Part shown: piece by piece, positions 55,128-62,559 of the stretch
Position numbering within the stretch: the first letter of the stretch is position 1
How the letters are laid out: the number at the start of each line of letters is the position of its first letter
From: Candidatus Eremiobacterota bacterium
Lineage (GTDB): Bacteria; Vulcanimicrobiota; Vulcanimicrobiia; Vulcanimicrobiales; Vulcanimicrobiaceae
NCBI GenBank assembly: GCA_019235885.1
Contig: JAFAKB010000023.1
Coordinates: 1-62,559, forward strand
Reading direction: 5' to 3'
DNA: 62,559 bases
Notes under the pieces: model-generated
Seen by the model: only the letters and a program-made list of their open reading frames with translations
What the model was told of the DNA's origin: nothing
Database searches by the model: none
Position numbers and translations under genes: made by a program

Positions 55128-57830
55128 CTAAAGCGTCTGCTCGACGCCGCGCACGAGCGAGACCGGGATCTGAATGCTCGCGCTTTGGCCGTCGTTGCGC
55201 GCGGCGGTAAGCGTCAGCTGCACCGTCGTCGCGGTCGGCGGAAGCGCGAGCGAGTTCGCCGGGAAGACGCCTTGCCAGGCGCCGGGGCTCACCGGCGCGA
55301 GCGTGATCTTGGTCGACGACGTTCCGATCGAGACTTTCTGAACGTTCGTCGTCGTGATCGCGGAGACGCGCACCGTCGCGTTCGCCGTCAGCACCGTCGG
55401 CTGCAGCGTCGCGTAGAAGATCTGCGGCGCCTCGCTGGGACCGGCATAGTTGCTCGGCGGCGGCGAGCCGAACGTGAACACGTTCGTCTGCGCGAACGCG
55501 CTCGGCGTGCCGACCGGCGTCGTGCCGGGCGAGGGCGAGCTCGTCGCGGTCAGCTCGCCTTTCGAAGCGCCGAGCGCCGGTGAGGCGCCGGGCGAGGGCA
55601 CCGGCGTGCGCGCCGCGGCCGGCGCCTTCGGCGGCGGGGTCGGGAACTGCGCGTTCGGCGGAAGCGTCGGCAGCGGCTGCGGCGTCGGGATCGCCATCCC
55701 CGGCGGGCCGGCGGCGCTCGGCACGGTCGAGGTTTGATTCGGCAGCAGCAAGTGCGGCGTAACGACGATGATCAGCTCGTTGCGCGACGTGGTCCGGTTC
55801 TGGTTGCGGAACGCGCGGCCGACGAGCGGGAGATCGCCGAGGATCGGGATCTTCGTCTCGTTCGACTGCAGGCTCTCTTGGATCAGCCCGCCGATGACGA
55901 GCGTCTCGTTGTCGCGCAGGTGCACCGAGGTCTGCGTGTCGCGCGTGGAGATCTGCGGGATTCCGTTCACGAGCCCGCTCAGCGAGTTCACCACCGGGTG
56001 CAGCGCGACGCTGAGCTCCCCGTTGTTGGTGACGATCGGCGTGATGTCGAGCTGAACGCCGGTCTGAAACGTCTGCAGCTGCGTTGTCGCGACAGTTCCG
56101 GTTCCGCCGCCGACCGTGGTCAGAATGCTGATCGAGTCGCCGGCGCGGATCGTCGCGGTGCGCCCGGAGATCGTCGTGATACGCGGGTCGGCGAGCACGC
56201 GCGCCTTTCCGTTCGAGATCGCGAGGTTCAGCACGGCTTGGAACGAGATTCCGGTGCGCGTGAGCGGCTGGAAGGAGATCAGCTTGCCGGGCTGGCCGCT
56301 GATCGGGTTCGGCGTCGGCTGAATCTCGCTGAACGTCGTTCCGATCGACGTCGTGCCGAGCTGCAGCCCGAGGTTCCGAACGCTGCTCTCGTCGAGCTCC
56401 AGGATCTCGGTGTCGAGCACGACCGACTGCGGGACGACGTCGAGCTCCGCGATCAGCTCTTTCGCCGCGCGCACCGCCTGCGCGCTGCCCGTCACGATGA
56501 CTTGCGTCGTGCCGTTCGGGACGACCATCCGCAGGTCGGGATACGACGCGCTCAGCGCCTGCTGCACCGAGGAGGCGATGTCTTGCGGCGTGGTCGCCGT
56601 CCCGTAGCCTTGGCTCGGGACGATCGACTGCAGCTGGATGACCTCGTGCGTCGTCGGCACGCCGCTCGCGCCGCCGCTTGCCGCAGTGAGCGGGTCGCCG
56701 CTGCCGGAACCGGTTCCGCCGGTGCCGTCGATGCGCGCGATCCCATCGGCGATGCGCTGCTGGTCGGCGGCGGTCGCAACGACCGAGATCGCGTTGAGGC
56801 TCGCGTCGACCGTGACTTGCGCGTCGGGGAACGAGCGCTGGATGAGCTGCGCGACCGACTTCGCGTCGACGTTCTTGAGCCGGTAGATCTGCACGTACTT
56901 CACGCCGTACGCGGGGACGTCGAGCTGCGCGATCAGTGCCTTCGCCCGCGCGACGTCCTCCGGCGAGCCGCTCAGCGCAACGGCGGAGCCCGAGACGGCA
57001 GCATGAACGTGCGGAATCTCCGCGCTGACCGCGCGCGCGACGTCGGACGGGCGCCGCTGCGTCACCTTCACCGCGTCGCTCGAGACCGGGATCGACGAGG
57101 GCTGCGGGGTCGGCGCGTCGATCCCCGCGATGACGCCTTTGATCTGCGTGAGGTCGGGCGGGGTCGCGCTGACCAGCAGCGTCGTCTTCGAGACGACCGT
57201 GATCTTCGCCGCCGGGTAGAGCGAACGCAGCCGCTCGGCGACCGTCGCCGCGGTCGGCGTGCGCAGGGTGAGCGCTTCGCTGGTCGGCTTCGTCGCGTCG
57301 CGCACGTCGAGGCTCGTCAGCATCGTGCGCGCCGCGACGACGTCGGCGCCCGAACCGGAGAGGACGAGCGCGTTCGCGGCCGCGTCGACGCGCACGCCGA
57401 CGCGCGGGTAGGTCGCGCGCAGCACCTGGGCGGCGCGCGCCGCCGGGACGATCGCCAGCGGGACGACCTGGGTCGCCTCGGTGGAAACTTCGACGGTCCG
57501 GCCGTCGCGCACGCAGCGCAGCCGCAGCTGCAGGCAGACCGCGCGGACCGCTTCGTCCGGCGTGACGTCGTGGAGCGAGAGGCTGACGTTGCCGGTCACC
57601 TCGGGGGCGACCGAGACGTTCAGGTGAGCCTGTTCGCCGAGCCGCAGCAGCACGTCGCGGACCGGCTCGTCCTTGGCGACGAGCTGGACGCGCTTCGCCG
57701 CCGGCGCCGGCGCGGGGACCGCCACGACGCCGGACGCAGCGAAGCTCGCCGCGAGCGCGAGCGCCGCGACGGCCGCGCGGGCGCGCTTCGAAGCGGGCTT
57801 CGTCTCACGACGTTCCGCCTTAGGTACCAC
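55128..57830 (-). CDS. Secretin (type II/IV secretion-type outer-membrane channel)
   Basis: From GTG 57830 (AGAGAG site) the 900 residues comprise a signal peptide (AAVAALALAASFAASGVVA), several N-domain repeats (AALVLSGSGADVVAARTML and YVQIYRLKNVDAKSVAQLIQ, secretin N1/N2-type), the secretin core (ARVLADPRITTISGRTATIRAGD, QLDITPIVTNNGELSVALHP, ETLVIGGLIQESLQ, ILGDLPLVGRAFRN, NELIIVVTPHLL) and a Pro/Ser-rich C-terminal extension of ~180 residues with a beta-rich terminal part. Secretins form the outer-membrane pore of type II secretion, type IV pili or competence. No pilus or T2SS partners lie nearby. Confidence 0.93.
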   Translation of the reverse strand: MVPKAERRETKPASKRARAAVAALALAASFAASGVVAVPAPAPAAKRVQLVAKDEPVRDVLLRLGEQAHLNVSVAPEVTGNVSLSLHDVTPDEAVRAVCLQLRLRCVRDGRTVEVSTEATQVVPLAIVPAARAAQVLRATYPRVGVRVDAAANALVLSGSGADVVAARTMLTSLDVRDATKPTSEALTLRTPTAATVAERLRSLYPAAKITVVSKTTLLVSATPPDLTQIKGVIAGIDAPTPQPSSIPVSSDAVKVTQRRPSDVARAVSAEIPHVHAAVSGSAVALSGSPEDVARAKALIAQLDVPAYGVKYVQIYRLKNVDAKSVAQLIQRSFPDAQVTVDASLNAISVVATAADQQRIADGIARIDGTGGTGSGSGDPLTAASGGASGVPTTHEVIQLQSIVPSQGYGTATTPQDIASSVQQALSASYPDLRMVVPNGTTQVIVTGSAQAVRAAKELIAELDVVPQSVVLDTEILELDESSVRNLGLQLGTTSIGTTFSEIQPTPNPISGQPGKLISFQPLTRTGISFQAVLNLAISNGKARVLADPRITTISGRTATIRAGDSISILTTVGGGTGTVATTQLQTFQTGVQLDITPIVTNNGELSVALHPVVNSLSGLVNGIPQISTRDTQTSVHLRDNETLVIGGLIQESLQSNETKIPILGDLPLVGRAFRNQNRTTSRNELIIVVTPHLLLPNQTSTVPSAAGPPGMAIPTPQPLPTLPPNAQFPTPPPKAPAAARTPVPSPGASPALGASKGELTATSSPSPGTTPVGTPSAFAQTNVFTFGSPPPSNYAGPSEAPQIFYATLQPTVLTANATVRVSAITTTNVQKVSIGTSSTKITLAPVSPGAWQGVFPANSLALPPTATTVQLTLTAARNDGQSASIQIPVSLVRGVEQTL

Positions 57831-57868
57831 GACGCTCTCTTTCGTCAGCGCCGGTTTTTTCCGGCTGC

Positions 57869-59080
57869 CTACCGTAAGGTTGTCGTATGAAAGTGAGCGG
57901 GACCGGGTGCGCGCTCGACGATTCCGTCCTTCACGACCAGCCGAACCGACCGCAGCGCGCCGATCGACTCGGTCGGATCGCCGTCGACCGCGATCAGGTC
58001 GGCCCGGCAGCCGGCGCGGACCGCGCCCAGGTCGTCGCGGCCGAGGACGCACGCCGCCGTCGCGGTCGCTGCGCGCAGCGCCTCGGCCGGCGTGAGGCCG
58101 TGCGCGACCAGCAGCTCCAGCTCGCGCGCGTTCGTGCCGTGCGGAAAGACGCCGACGTCGCTCCCGTTCGCGATCGTCACCCCGCTCGCGCGCGCCGCCG
58201 CGAAGGCGTGCCGTTTCCCCACCACCGCGGGGTGCTCGGAATCGAGCCCGCGCAGCCGCTCGAGCGCCTCGTACGCGGCGAGCGTCGGGACGTAGAAGAC
58301 GCCGCGCTCGGCCAGCAGCGCGAAGACCTCGGGCGTCCCCTCGTTGCCGTGCTCGATCGTCCGCACCCCCGCGCGCGCGGCGCGGCGCATCCCCTCGGCG
58401 GTCGTCGCGTGCGCGGCGACCGGGACGCCGGCGTCGCTCGCGACCCGCACGATCAGCGCCAGCTCCTCCTCGGAAAAGGTCGGGCGCGCGTCGCCGGCCG
58501 GGCCGAAGCGGTAGTCGGCGTAGACCTTCACCCAGTCGGCCCCGCGCGCGATCTGCAGGCGGGTCGTGCGCAGGATCGACTCCGCCCCGTCGACCTCCTC
58601 GGCGCCCTGCGGGACGCAGCAGCCGGAGTGAAAGCCGGTCGGGCCGTAGGTTCCGCGGGCGACTATCGCCCGGGTCACCGCGAAGACGCGCGGCCCGGCG
58701 ACGACGCGCTCGTCGATCGCGCGGCGCAGCCCGACGTCGGCTTCGCCGGCGCCTTCGGTCCCGAGGTCGCGCACGGTGGTGAACCCGGCCTGCAGCGTCG
58801 CGCGCGCCGCGACGACGGCGCGGGCGACGCGCAGCGAGTCGGGATCGCGCAGCACCTGATCGGCCCACGGGCGCTCGTCGTACGGGTGGAGCAGCAGGTG
58901 GGTGTGCAGGTCGATCAGCCCCGGCAGCAGCGTCGCGCCGGCGAGCTCGAGCGTGTCCGCGCCGTCGGGAGCCGCGAGGTTCGCGCCGGCAGCGACGATG
59001 CGCTCGCCGTCGATCAGGACGCTCCAACGGTGGCGCCGCTCGCCGTCGAAGACGGCATCCGGCCGCAGCAAGATCGGCAC
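57869..59080 (-). CDS. Metal-dependent amidohydrolase (imidazolonepropionase-like)
   Basis: The 403-residue enzyme has the amidohydrolase markers: [16 protein letters not shown] (metal HxH near 60), [10 protein letters not shown] (Lys near 190), [11 protein letters not shown] and TIEHGN (His ligands), and [10 protein letters not shown] (Asp). This subgroup includes imidazolonepropionase-like and Xaa-Pro dipeptidase-type enzymes, many hydrolysing cyclic or N-acyl amides. Substrate unknown. It precedes the secretin gene by 38 bases on the same strand. Confidence 0.93.
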   Translation of the reverse strand: MPILLRPDAVFDGERRHRWSVLIDGERIVAAGANLAAPDGADTLELAGATLLPGLIDLHTHLLLHPYDERPWADQVLRDPDSLRVARAVVAARATLQAGFTTVRDLGTEGAGEADVGLRRAIDERVVAGPRVFAVTRAIVARGTYGPTGFHSGCCVPQGAEEVDGAESILRTTRLQIARGADWVKVYADYRFGPAGDARPTFSEEELALIVRVASDAGVPVAAHATTAEGMRRAARAGVRTIEHGNEGTPEVFALLAERGVFYVPTLAAYEALERLRGLDSEHPAVVGKRHAFAAARASGVTIANGSDVGVFPHGTNARELELLVAHGLTPAEALRAATATAACVLGRDDLGAVRAGCRADLIAVDGDPTESIGALRSVRLVVKDGIVERAPGPAHFHTTTLR

Positions 59081-59181
59081 GCCGCGCTCTTCCCCGCCGC
59101 TGCGCCGCGGGGCCTTGCGAAGTGACGGCTCGCGCAGCGACGTCAGTAGGGCGAACGGCGTCCCCGGAGAAGCGCAAGCCC

Positions 59182-60310
59182 GTGTCCGACGCGCAGATCG
59201 CCGCCATCGACCGGGCCCGCGAGCGCCTGAGCGCGCTCAAGGTGCGTCTTTGACGACGCCTCGAAACGGCGCAGCGTAGCCGAGCTCGAGGCGCGCTCGC
59301 GCGCCGACGACTTCTGGAGCGATCCCGAGAACGCGCGCGGCGTGATGAAGCGGATCGCCGACCTGCGCGCCGACCTGGACGCGGTCGACGCGGTGCAAGC
59401 CGCGCTCGACGACGCGGCCGAGATCCTCGAGGTGCTCGGCGACGAAGAAGGCGCGGAAGCCGAAGCCGACGCCGCGCTCGCGCGCGCCACGAAGGCGCTC
59501 GACGAGCTCGAGATGGCGGCGAACTTCGACCGCCCCTACGACTCGCACGGCGCGATCGTCACGATCCGCGCCGGCGCAGGCGGGACCGACGCCGCCGACT
59601 GGACGGCGATGCTCGGCCGCATGTACCTGCGCTGGGCCGAGAACCACGGCTACGAGACGCACGTCGTCGAGGAGGCGCCCGGCGACGAGGCCGGCCTGCG
59701 CTCGATCACGTTCATCATCCGCGGCAAGAACGCGTACGGGATGCTGGAGTCCGAGCGCGGCGTTCACCGCTTGGTGCGCATCTCGCCGTTCGACAACCAA
59801 GGCCGGCGTCAAACCTCCTTCGCCGAGGTCGACGTCGTTCCCGAAACGGAAGAAGGCGAGCCGAGCGACGTCGAGATCAAGCCCGAAGACTTGAAGGTCG
59901 AGACGTTCAAGGCGAGCGGTGCGGGCGGGCAGTACGTCAACAAGACGGAGTCCGCGGTGCGCGTCTACCACCTCCCGAGCGGGATCGTGGTCGCCTCGCA
60001 GCAAGAGCGCTCGCAGATGCAGAACCGCGACGTCGCAATGAACATCCTGCGCGCGAAGCTCGTGCAGCGCGCGCGCGAAGAGCAGGAAGCGAAGTTGAAC
60101 GAGCTGCGCGGAGACCGGATGGCGAACGAGTGGGGCTCGCAGATCCGCAACTACGTCCTGCACCCGTACCAGATGGTGAAGGACGTGCGGACCAACGTCG
60201 AGACCGGCAGCGCGCAAGCGGTGCTCGAAGGCGACCTGGACGGCTTCATCTGGCCGTATTTGCAGAACCGCAACAAATTCTCGCCCGTCCCAAGCGGCGA
60301 TGCCGCGTAA
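59182..60310 (+). CDS. prfB: Peptide chain release factor 2 with programmed +1 frameshift
   Basis: The first frame starts at GTG 59182 and encodes 23 codons ending ALKVRL before TGA at 59251-59253. At CTT-TGA-C (59248-59254) ribosomes shift +1 to continue [21 protein letters not shown] and on to 60310, total ~375 aa. The long frame has the SPF anticodon-like motif ([13 protein letters not shown]) and the GGQ motif ([13 protein letters not shown]). RF2 reads UGA/UAA; low RF2 favours the shift, so it autoregulates. Treating the internal 59342 ATG as the start would miss ~53 residues. Confidence 0.95.
59238..59254 (+). promoter_or_regulatory. prfB programmed frameshift site
   Basis: AAGGTG at 59238-59243 acts as an internal Shine-Dalgarno-like sequence, followed by the slippery CTTTGAC: P-site CTT at 59248, in-frame TGA at 59251, and the +1 codon GAC at 59252. 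This matches the canonical RF2 autoregulatory site. Confidence 0.9.
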
Positions 60311-60317
60311 GCGACCG

Positions 60318-61415
60318 CTATCTCTCAAACAGGGCGATAGTTTTCAGGAGCTTGAGCATTGCGTCGGCAGTGAGTTCCTTGCCCTCATATTCGCAGCGGT
60401 AAAGCCCTTGAAGGTTACTCGGAAGCTGAAGGCCCTTTTCAGTCAACAATATCACGTTCTTTCGATATAACGCTATTGCTGCGCCGATTTCAATAAGAAC
60501 ATTCTCATTGATGCGATAGACGGTATTGCCGTCAGCGTCTAAGAATTTCTCCTCGCCCGTCACATGGATGATGCCTGCGAAGCACGAACGCATGTCATCG
60601 AAGACTTTGTCCGGCACTGGCTTGGCAGTGGTTTCTCGCTCGATCGAAATAACGGGAACGAGCTCCTTAAGAGAAACGATCTCTTTCAGCTGTTCTAACA
60701 CGGCCTTTTGTTTACCGTGTGATAGAAAGACTTTTACGGGCCGTTCCGTAGCGGCAACGGCGGAAAGTACTTGCTGAACGGTCGAAGGCTTCGGTTCCTC
60801 ATCGATCGCCGAATCTAAATCGGCCGCTGGATAGAGCTCGACCGTAGCTTCGGTGCGCGTGCTTTGGATCGCGACTGCAGAGCGCGGTGCTGTAGTTAGT
60901 ACGGCCCCCGTTGGTGCATCCAGCACCATTCCGGCCGTCCGCGCATTTTCTTTGAGAACTTGTATCGCTACCTGGGCTCGGTCCTTAGGAACGCCTAGCG
61001 ATACCAGAACGTTCGCCCCGATCTCGTCATTTGGGAGCTTGCGTTGGTTATACTTTTCATAGAACTGCCGAGCGATTGCAGGCTTCATTGTCGCTTCGAC
61101 GAGTGCACGAGCGTCCTCGCCATCTTCCGTCGGCGCAACAATTGCACGGCCTAGGTCGGTGAGCTTAATCTGAGCAGAGTTGTACGAACCAGCCGTGACG
61201 CCGTAGCCCACGGCTGATCCTGTCAATGTTCGCCAACCGCTGCTTGTTGGGGATACCCCTACTGCGACGGCTAACTCGCCGGGAGGAGCGTCCGATCCGG
61301 CAAACTGGTCCCAAAGTGCTTTCGGGATTTTTAATACCTTAGCAATGGGTTCGACCGGCATCTCAGTTTGCGAGAATCGCACCAGTGCGGGTCCCTTAGA
61401 GTTACTTTTTGCCAC
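60318..61415 (-). CDS. TIR-like (PF10137-type) nucleotide-binding protein, likely defence effector
   Basis: The ~365-residue product has an N-terminal winged-helix-like domain (LGVSPTSSGWRTLTGSAVGYG and KLTDLGRAIVAPTEDGEDA, KLPNDEIGANVLVSLGVPKD) that I recall from TIR-linked proteins. A C-terminal TIR-like domain follows from about residue 227: VKVFLSHGKQKAVLEQLKEI, LKELVPVISIE, FAGIIHVTGEEKF, and INENVLIEIGAAIALY. TIR domains cleave NAD+ as anti-phage effectors. The gene is strongly AT-rich relative to prfB and the glycosyltransferase around it, pointing to acquisition. The start is uncertain: GTG 61415 or the TTG 30 bases upstream. Confidence 0.75.
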   Translation of the reverse strand: MAKSNSKGPALVRFSQTEMPVEPIAKVLKIPKALWDQFAGSDAPPGELAVAVGVSPTSSGWRTLTGSAVGYGVTAGSYNSAQIKLTDLGRAIVAPTEDGEDARALVEATMKPAIARQFYEKYNQRKLPNDEIGANVLVSLGVPKDRAQVAIQVLKENARTAGMVLDAPTGAVLTTAPRSAVAIQSTRTEATVELYPAADLDSAIDEEPKPSTVQQVLSAVAATERPVKVFLSHGKQKAVLEQLKEIVSLKELVPVISIERETTAKPVPDKVFDDMRSCFAGIIHVTGEEKFLDADGNTVYRINENVLIEIGAAIALYRKNVILLTEKGLQLPSNLQGLYRCEYEGKELTADAMLKLLKTIALFER

Positions 61416-61645
61416 GTGAAGGGTCTCGGGAAAACATAAATCCAATCATTAACCCGCATCATAGCTAATGAAGCCACCACAGTCAAGGGCAAAACACCTC
61501 AGGATTAGGCATATGCAGGCAATTTGTACCAAAATGTGTTTACAAGGTAGCATCAATTGGAAGTGGAGGGCGATTTATAGGGCTTGCCTGGCCTGGGTGC
61601 CGGCCTGGCAGGCTCCGCTTTCGGCGGCTCCGTAACAATCTAGTT
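61416..61645. other. AT-rich intergenic region upstream of the TIR-like gene
   Basis: About 230 bases with low GC and no gene. It carries the promoter of the TIR-like gene, reading leftwards, and that of the glycosyltransferase, reading rightwards, though no clean boxes stand out. The GC content rises abruptly near 61570. No tRNA or repeat is visible that would mark an integration site. Confidence 0.4.
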
Positions 61646-62545
61646 GTGACGAAGTCGCGATCGCGCATCGACGTCATCGTCGTCTGCTGGAACGACAAGG
61701 AGAAGATCGCCACCGCGCTCGACTCGGTGTTCGCGCTGCGCGAAGTCATCGAGGACCCGGCGTTCGCGAACGTCGTCGTCTCGGACAACGGCTCCGGGGA
61801 CGGCTCGCGCGAGTACGTCGCGGAGCGCTACGGCGGGCGCGTGCGGATCGTCGAGAACGGTGCGAACCTAGGCTTCGCCGCGGCCTGCAACCGCGCGTTC
61901 ACAGCGACTGCGTCGGAGTTCGTCTTTCTGCTGAACCCCGACGCCGAGCTCAAGGACGGCGCGTTGCGCGAGATCGTCGCGTTCATGGACGCGCACCCGG
62001 GGTGTGGGATCGCCGGCTCGCGGATCTACAACTACGACGGGAGCGTGCAGCAGTCGGTCGGCGAGTTCGACACCTGGGCCGGCGCGTTTCTGCGCTCGAG
62101 CGCGTGGGGCGAGTGGCCGGGGCTGCGGCGCTTCGCGAACGGCGCGAACCTGCGCGACTTCGCGACGTACGACGCGCCGCGGCAGGTCGATCTGCTCATC
62201 GGCGCCGCACTGATGATCCGACGCGTACTGATCGACGAGATCGGTCCGTTCGACGAGCGTTTCTTCCTCTATCACGAGGAGGTCGACTTTGCGAAGCGCG
62301 CGGCGGACGCGGGCTGGGAGACGTGGTTCGTCCCCGCCAGCGAAGCGGTGCACGAGGGGATGGGCAGCGCGCGCGGCCGGTACAACGTCGAGAAGCGCAA
62401 GCAGACGTCGCGCCGCAAGTACTGGATCAAGCATCACGGCCGGGTGTGGTATTGGAGCCTCGTCGGCGCGCTGGCCGGACGCTACGCGCTGTATGCGGGC
62501 GTCCTCGCCGGTGCGGTCATCGCCGGGCGGAAGCTGCTCCGATAG
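61646..62545 (+). CDS. Glycosyltransferase family 2 (rhamnosyltransferase-like)
   Basis: GTG 61646 gives 299 residues of a GT-A fold: IDVIVVCWNDKEKIATALDSV, VVVSDNGSGDGSREYV, NLGFAAACNRAF and FLLNPDAEL (DxD-type motif near 95), then LLIGAALMIRRVLIDEIGPFDERFFLYHEEVDFAKRA, typical of rhamnosyltransferase-like GT2. A hydrophobic C-terminal segment (WSLVGALAGRYALYAGVLAGAVIAG) suggests membrane association. It probably adds sugars to surface polysaccharide; more glycan genes may follow beyond the window. Confidence 0.93.
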   Translation: MTKSRSRIDVIVVCWNDKEKIATALDSVFALREVIEDPAFANVVVSDNGSGDGSREYVAERYGGRVRIVENGANLGFAAACNRAFTATASEFVFLLNPDAELKDGALREIVAFMDAHPGCGIAGSRIYNYDGSVQQSVGEFDTWAGAFLRSSAWGEWPGLRRFANGANLRDFATYDAPRQVDLLIGAALMIRRVLIDEIGPFDERFFLYHEEVDFAKRAADAGWETWFVPASEAVHEGMGSARGRYNVEKRKQTSRRKYWIKHHGRVWYWSLVGALAGRYALYAGVLAGAVIAGRKLLR

Positions 62546-62559
62546 TGGCGCTCGCGCCG

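Noticed and set aside
57831-59240. Upstream extension of the secretin frame
   Set aside because: It overlaps the amidohydrolase gene and is Arg-rich shadow; the signal peptide lies after GTG 57830.

Overview
The window is a high-GC bacterial chromosome segment with tightly packed genes, frequent GTG/TTG starts and many 4-bp stop/start overlaps. The gene mix suggests a diderm outside the Proteobacteria: RNase J, futalosine-route menaquinone genes (mqnE-mqnA-mqnC), TolC/HlyD/MacB efflux, a secretin, and two TonB-dependent receptors with carboxypeptidase-regulatory-like N-termini. The Vulcanimicrobiota/Eremiobacterota (WPS-2) neighbourhood is my best guess. That placement is inference from gene content, not from a marker tree.

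Layout. 1-2.2 kb: 5' part of dnaK, then a small secreted Cys-rich peptide with a membrane-anchored thioredoxin-like protein. 2.8-10.9 kb: HtrA protease downstream of a six-gene efflux operon (Yip1-like protein, TolC, HlyD adaptor, two different MacB-type permeases, ATPase). 11.3-14.2 kb: RNase J, a Uma2-family nuclease-like protein and an SRPBCC protein. 14.2-17.1 kb: a visibly lower-GC three-gene cassette (Sec-exported two-Cys membrane protein, Mom/DUF4338-like GNAT-fold protein, membrane-tailed protein) abutting a LarC that lacks its C-terminal domain. 18-30 kb: amidase with a Tat-signal partner, TonB receptor 1, PAP2 phosphatase, FtsK, isocitrate/isopropylmalate-type dehydrogenase, CreD-like protein and an orphan peptide-ABC permease. 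30.2-34.6 kb: TonB receptor 2 and a lipoprotein. 34.7-39.9 kb: the mqn genes, a retropepsin-like protease and a GNAT enzyme.

40.0-46.2 kb is an accessory region. It holds a 50-aa lanthipeptide-like precursor with no maturation enzymes nearby, a structured non-coding stretch, a multi-pass membrane protein, a HARE-HTH plus PD-(D/E)XK nuclease, a RES/Xre toxin-antitoxin pair with a repeat-covered leaderless promoter, a decayed second copy of the mnmA 3' end and a frameshifted GAF sensor. 46.2-62.5 kb returns to core genes: mnmA, RodZ-like protein, yajQ, rimO, LCP transferase, polysaccharide deacetylase, secA, secretin, amidohydrolase and prfB (with the classical programmed frameshift). An AT-rich TIR-like effector gene then sits between prfB and a glycosyltransferase.

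Best candidates for something undescribed: the lanthipeptide-like orphan precursor (40099-40251), the Mom-like three-gene cassette (14231-17060), and the Cys-rich peptide/thioredoxin pair (1360-2209). No tRNA, rRNA, CRISPR array or transposase was recognised. GC contrasts are by eye, not computed.
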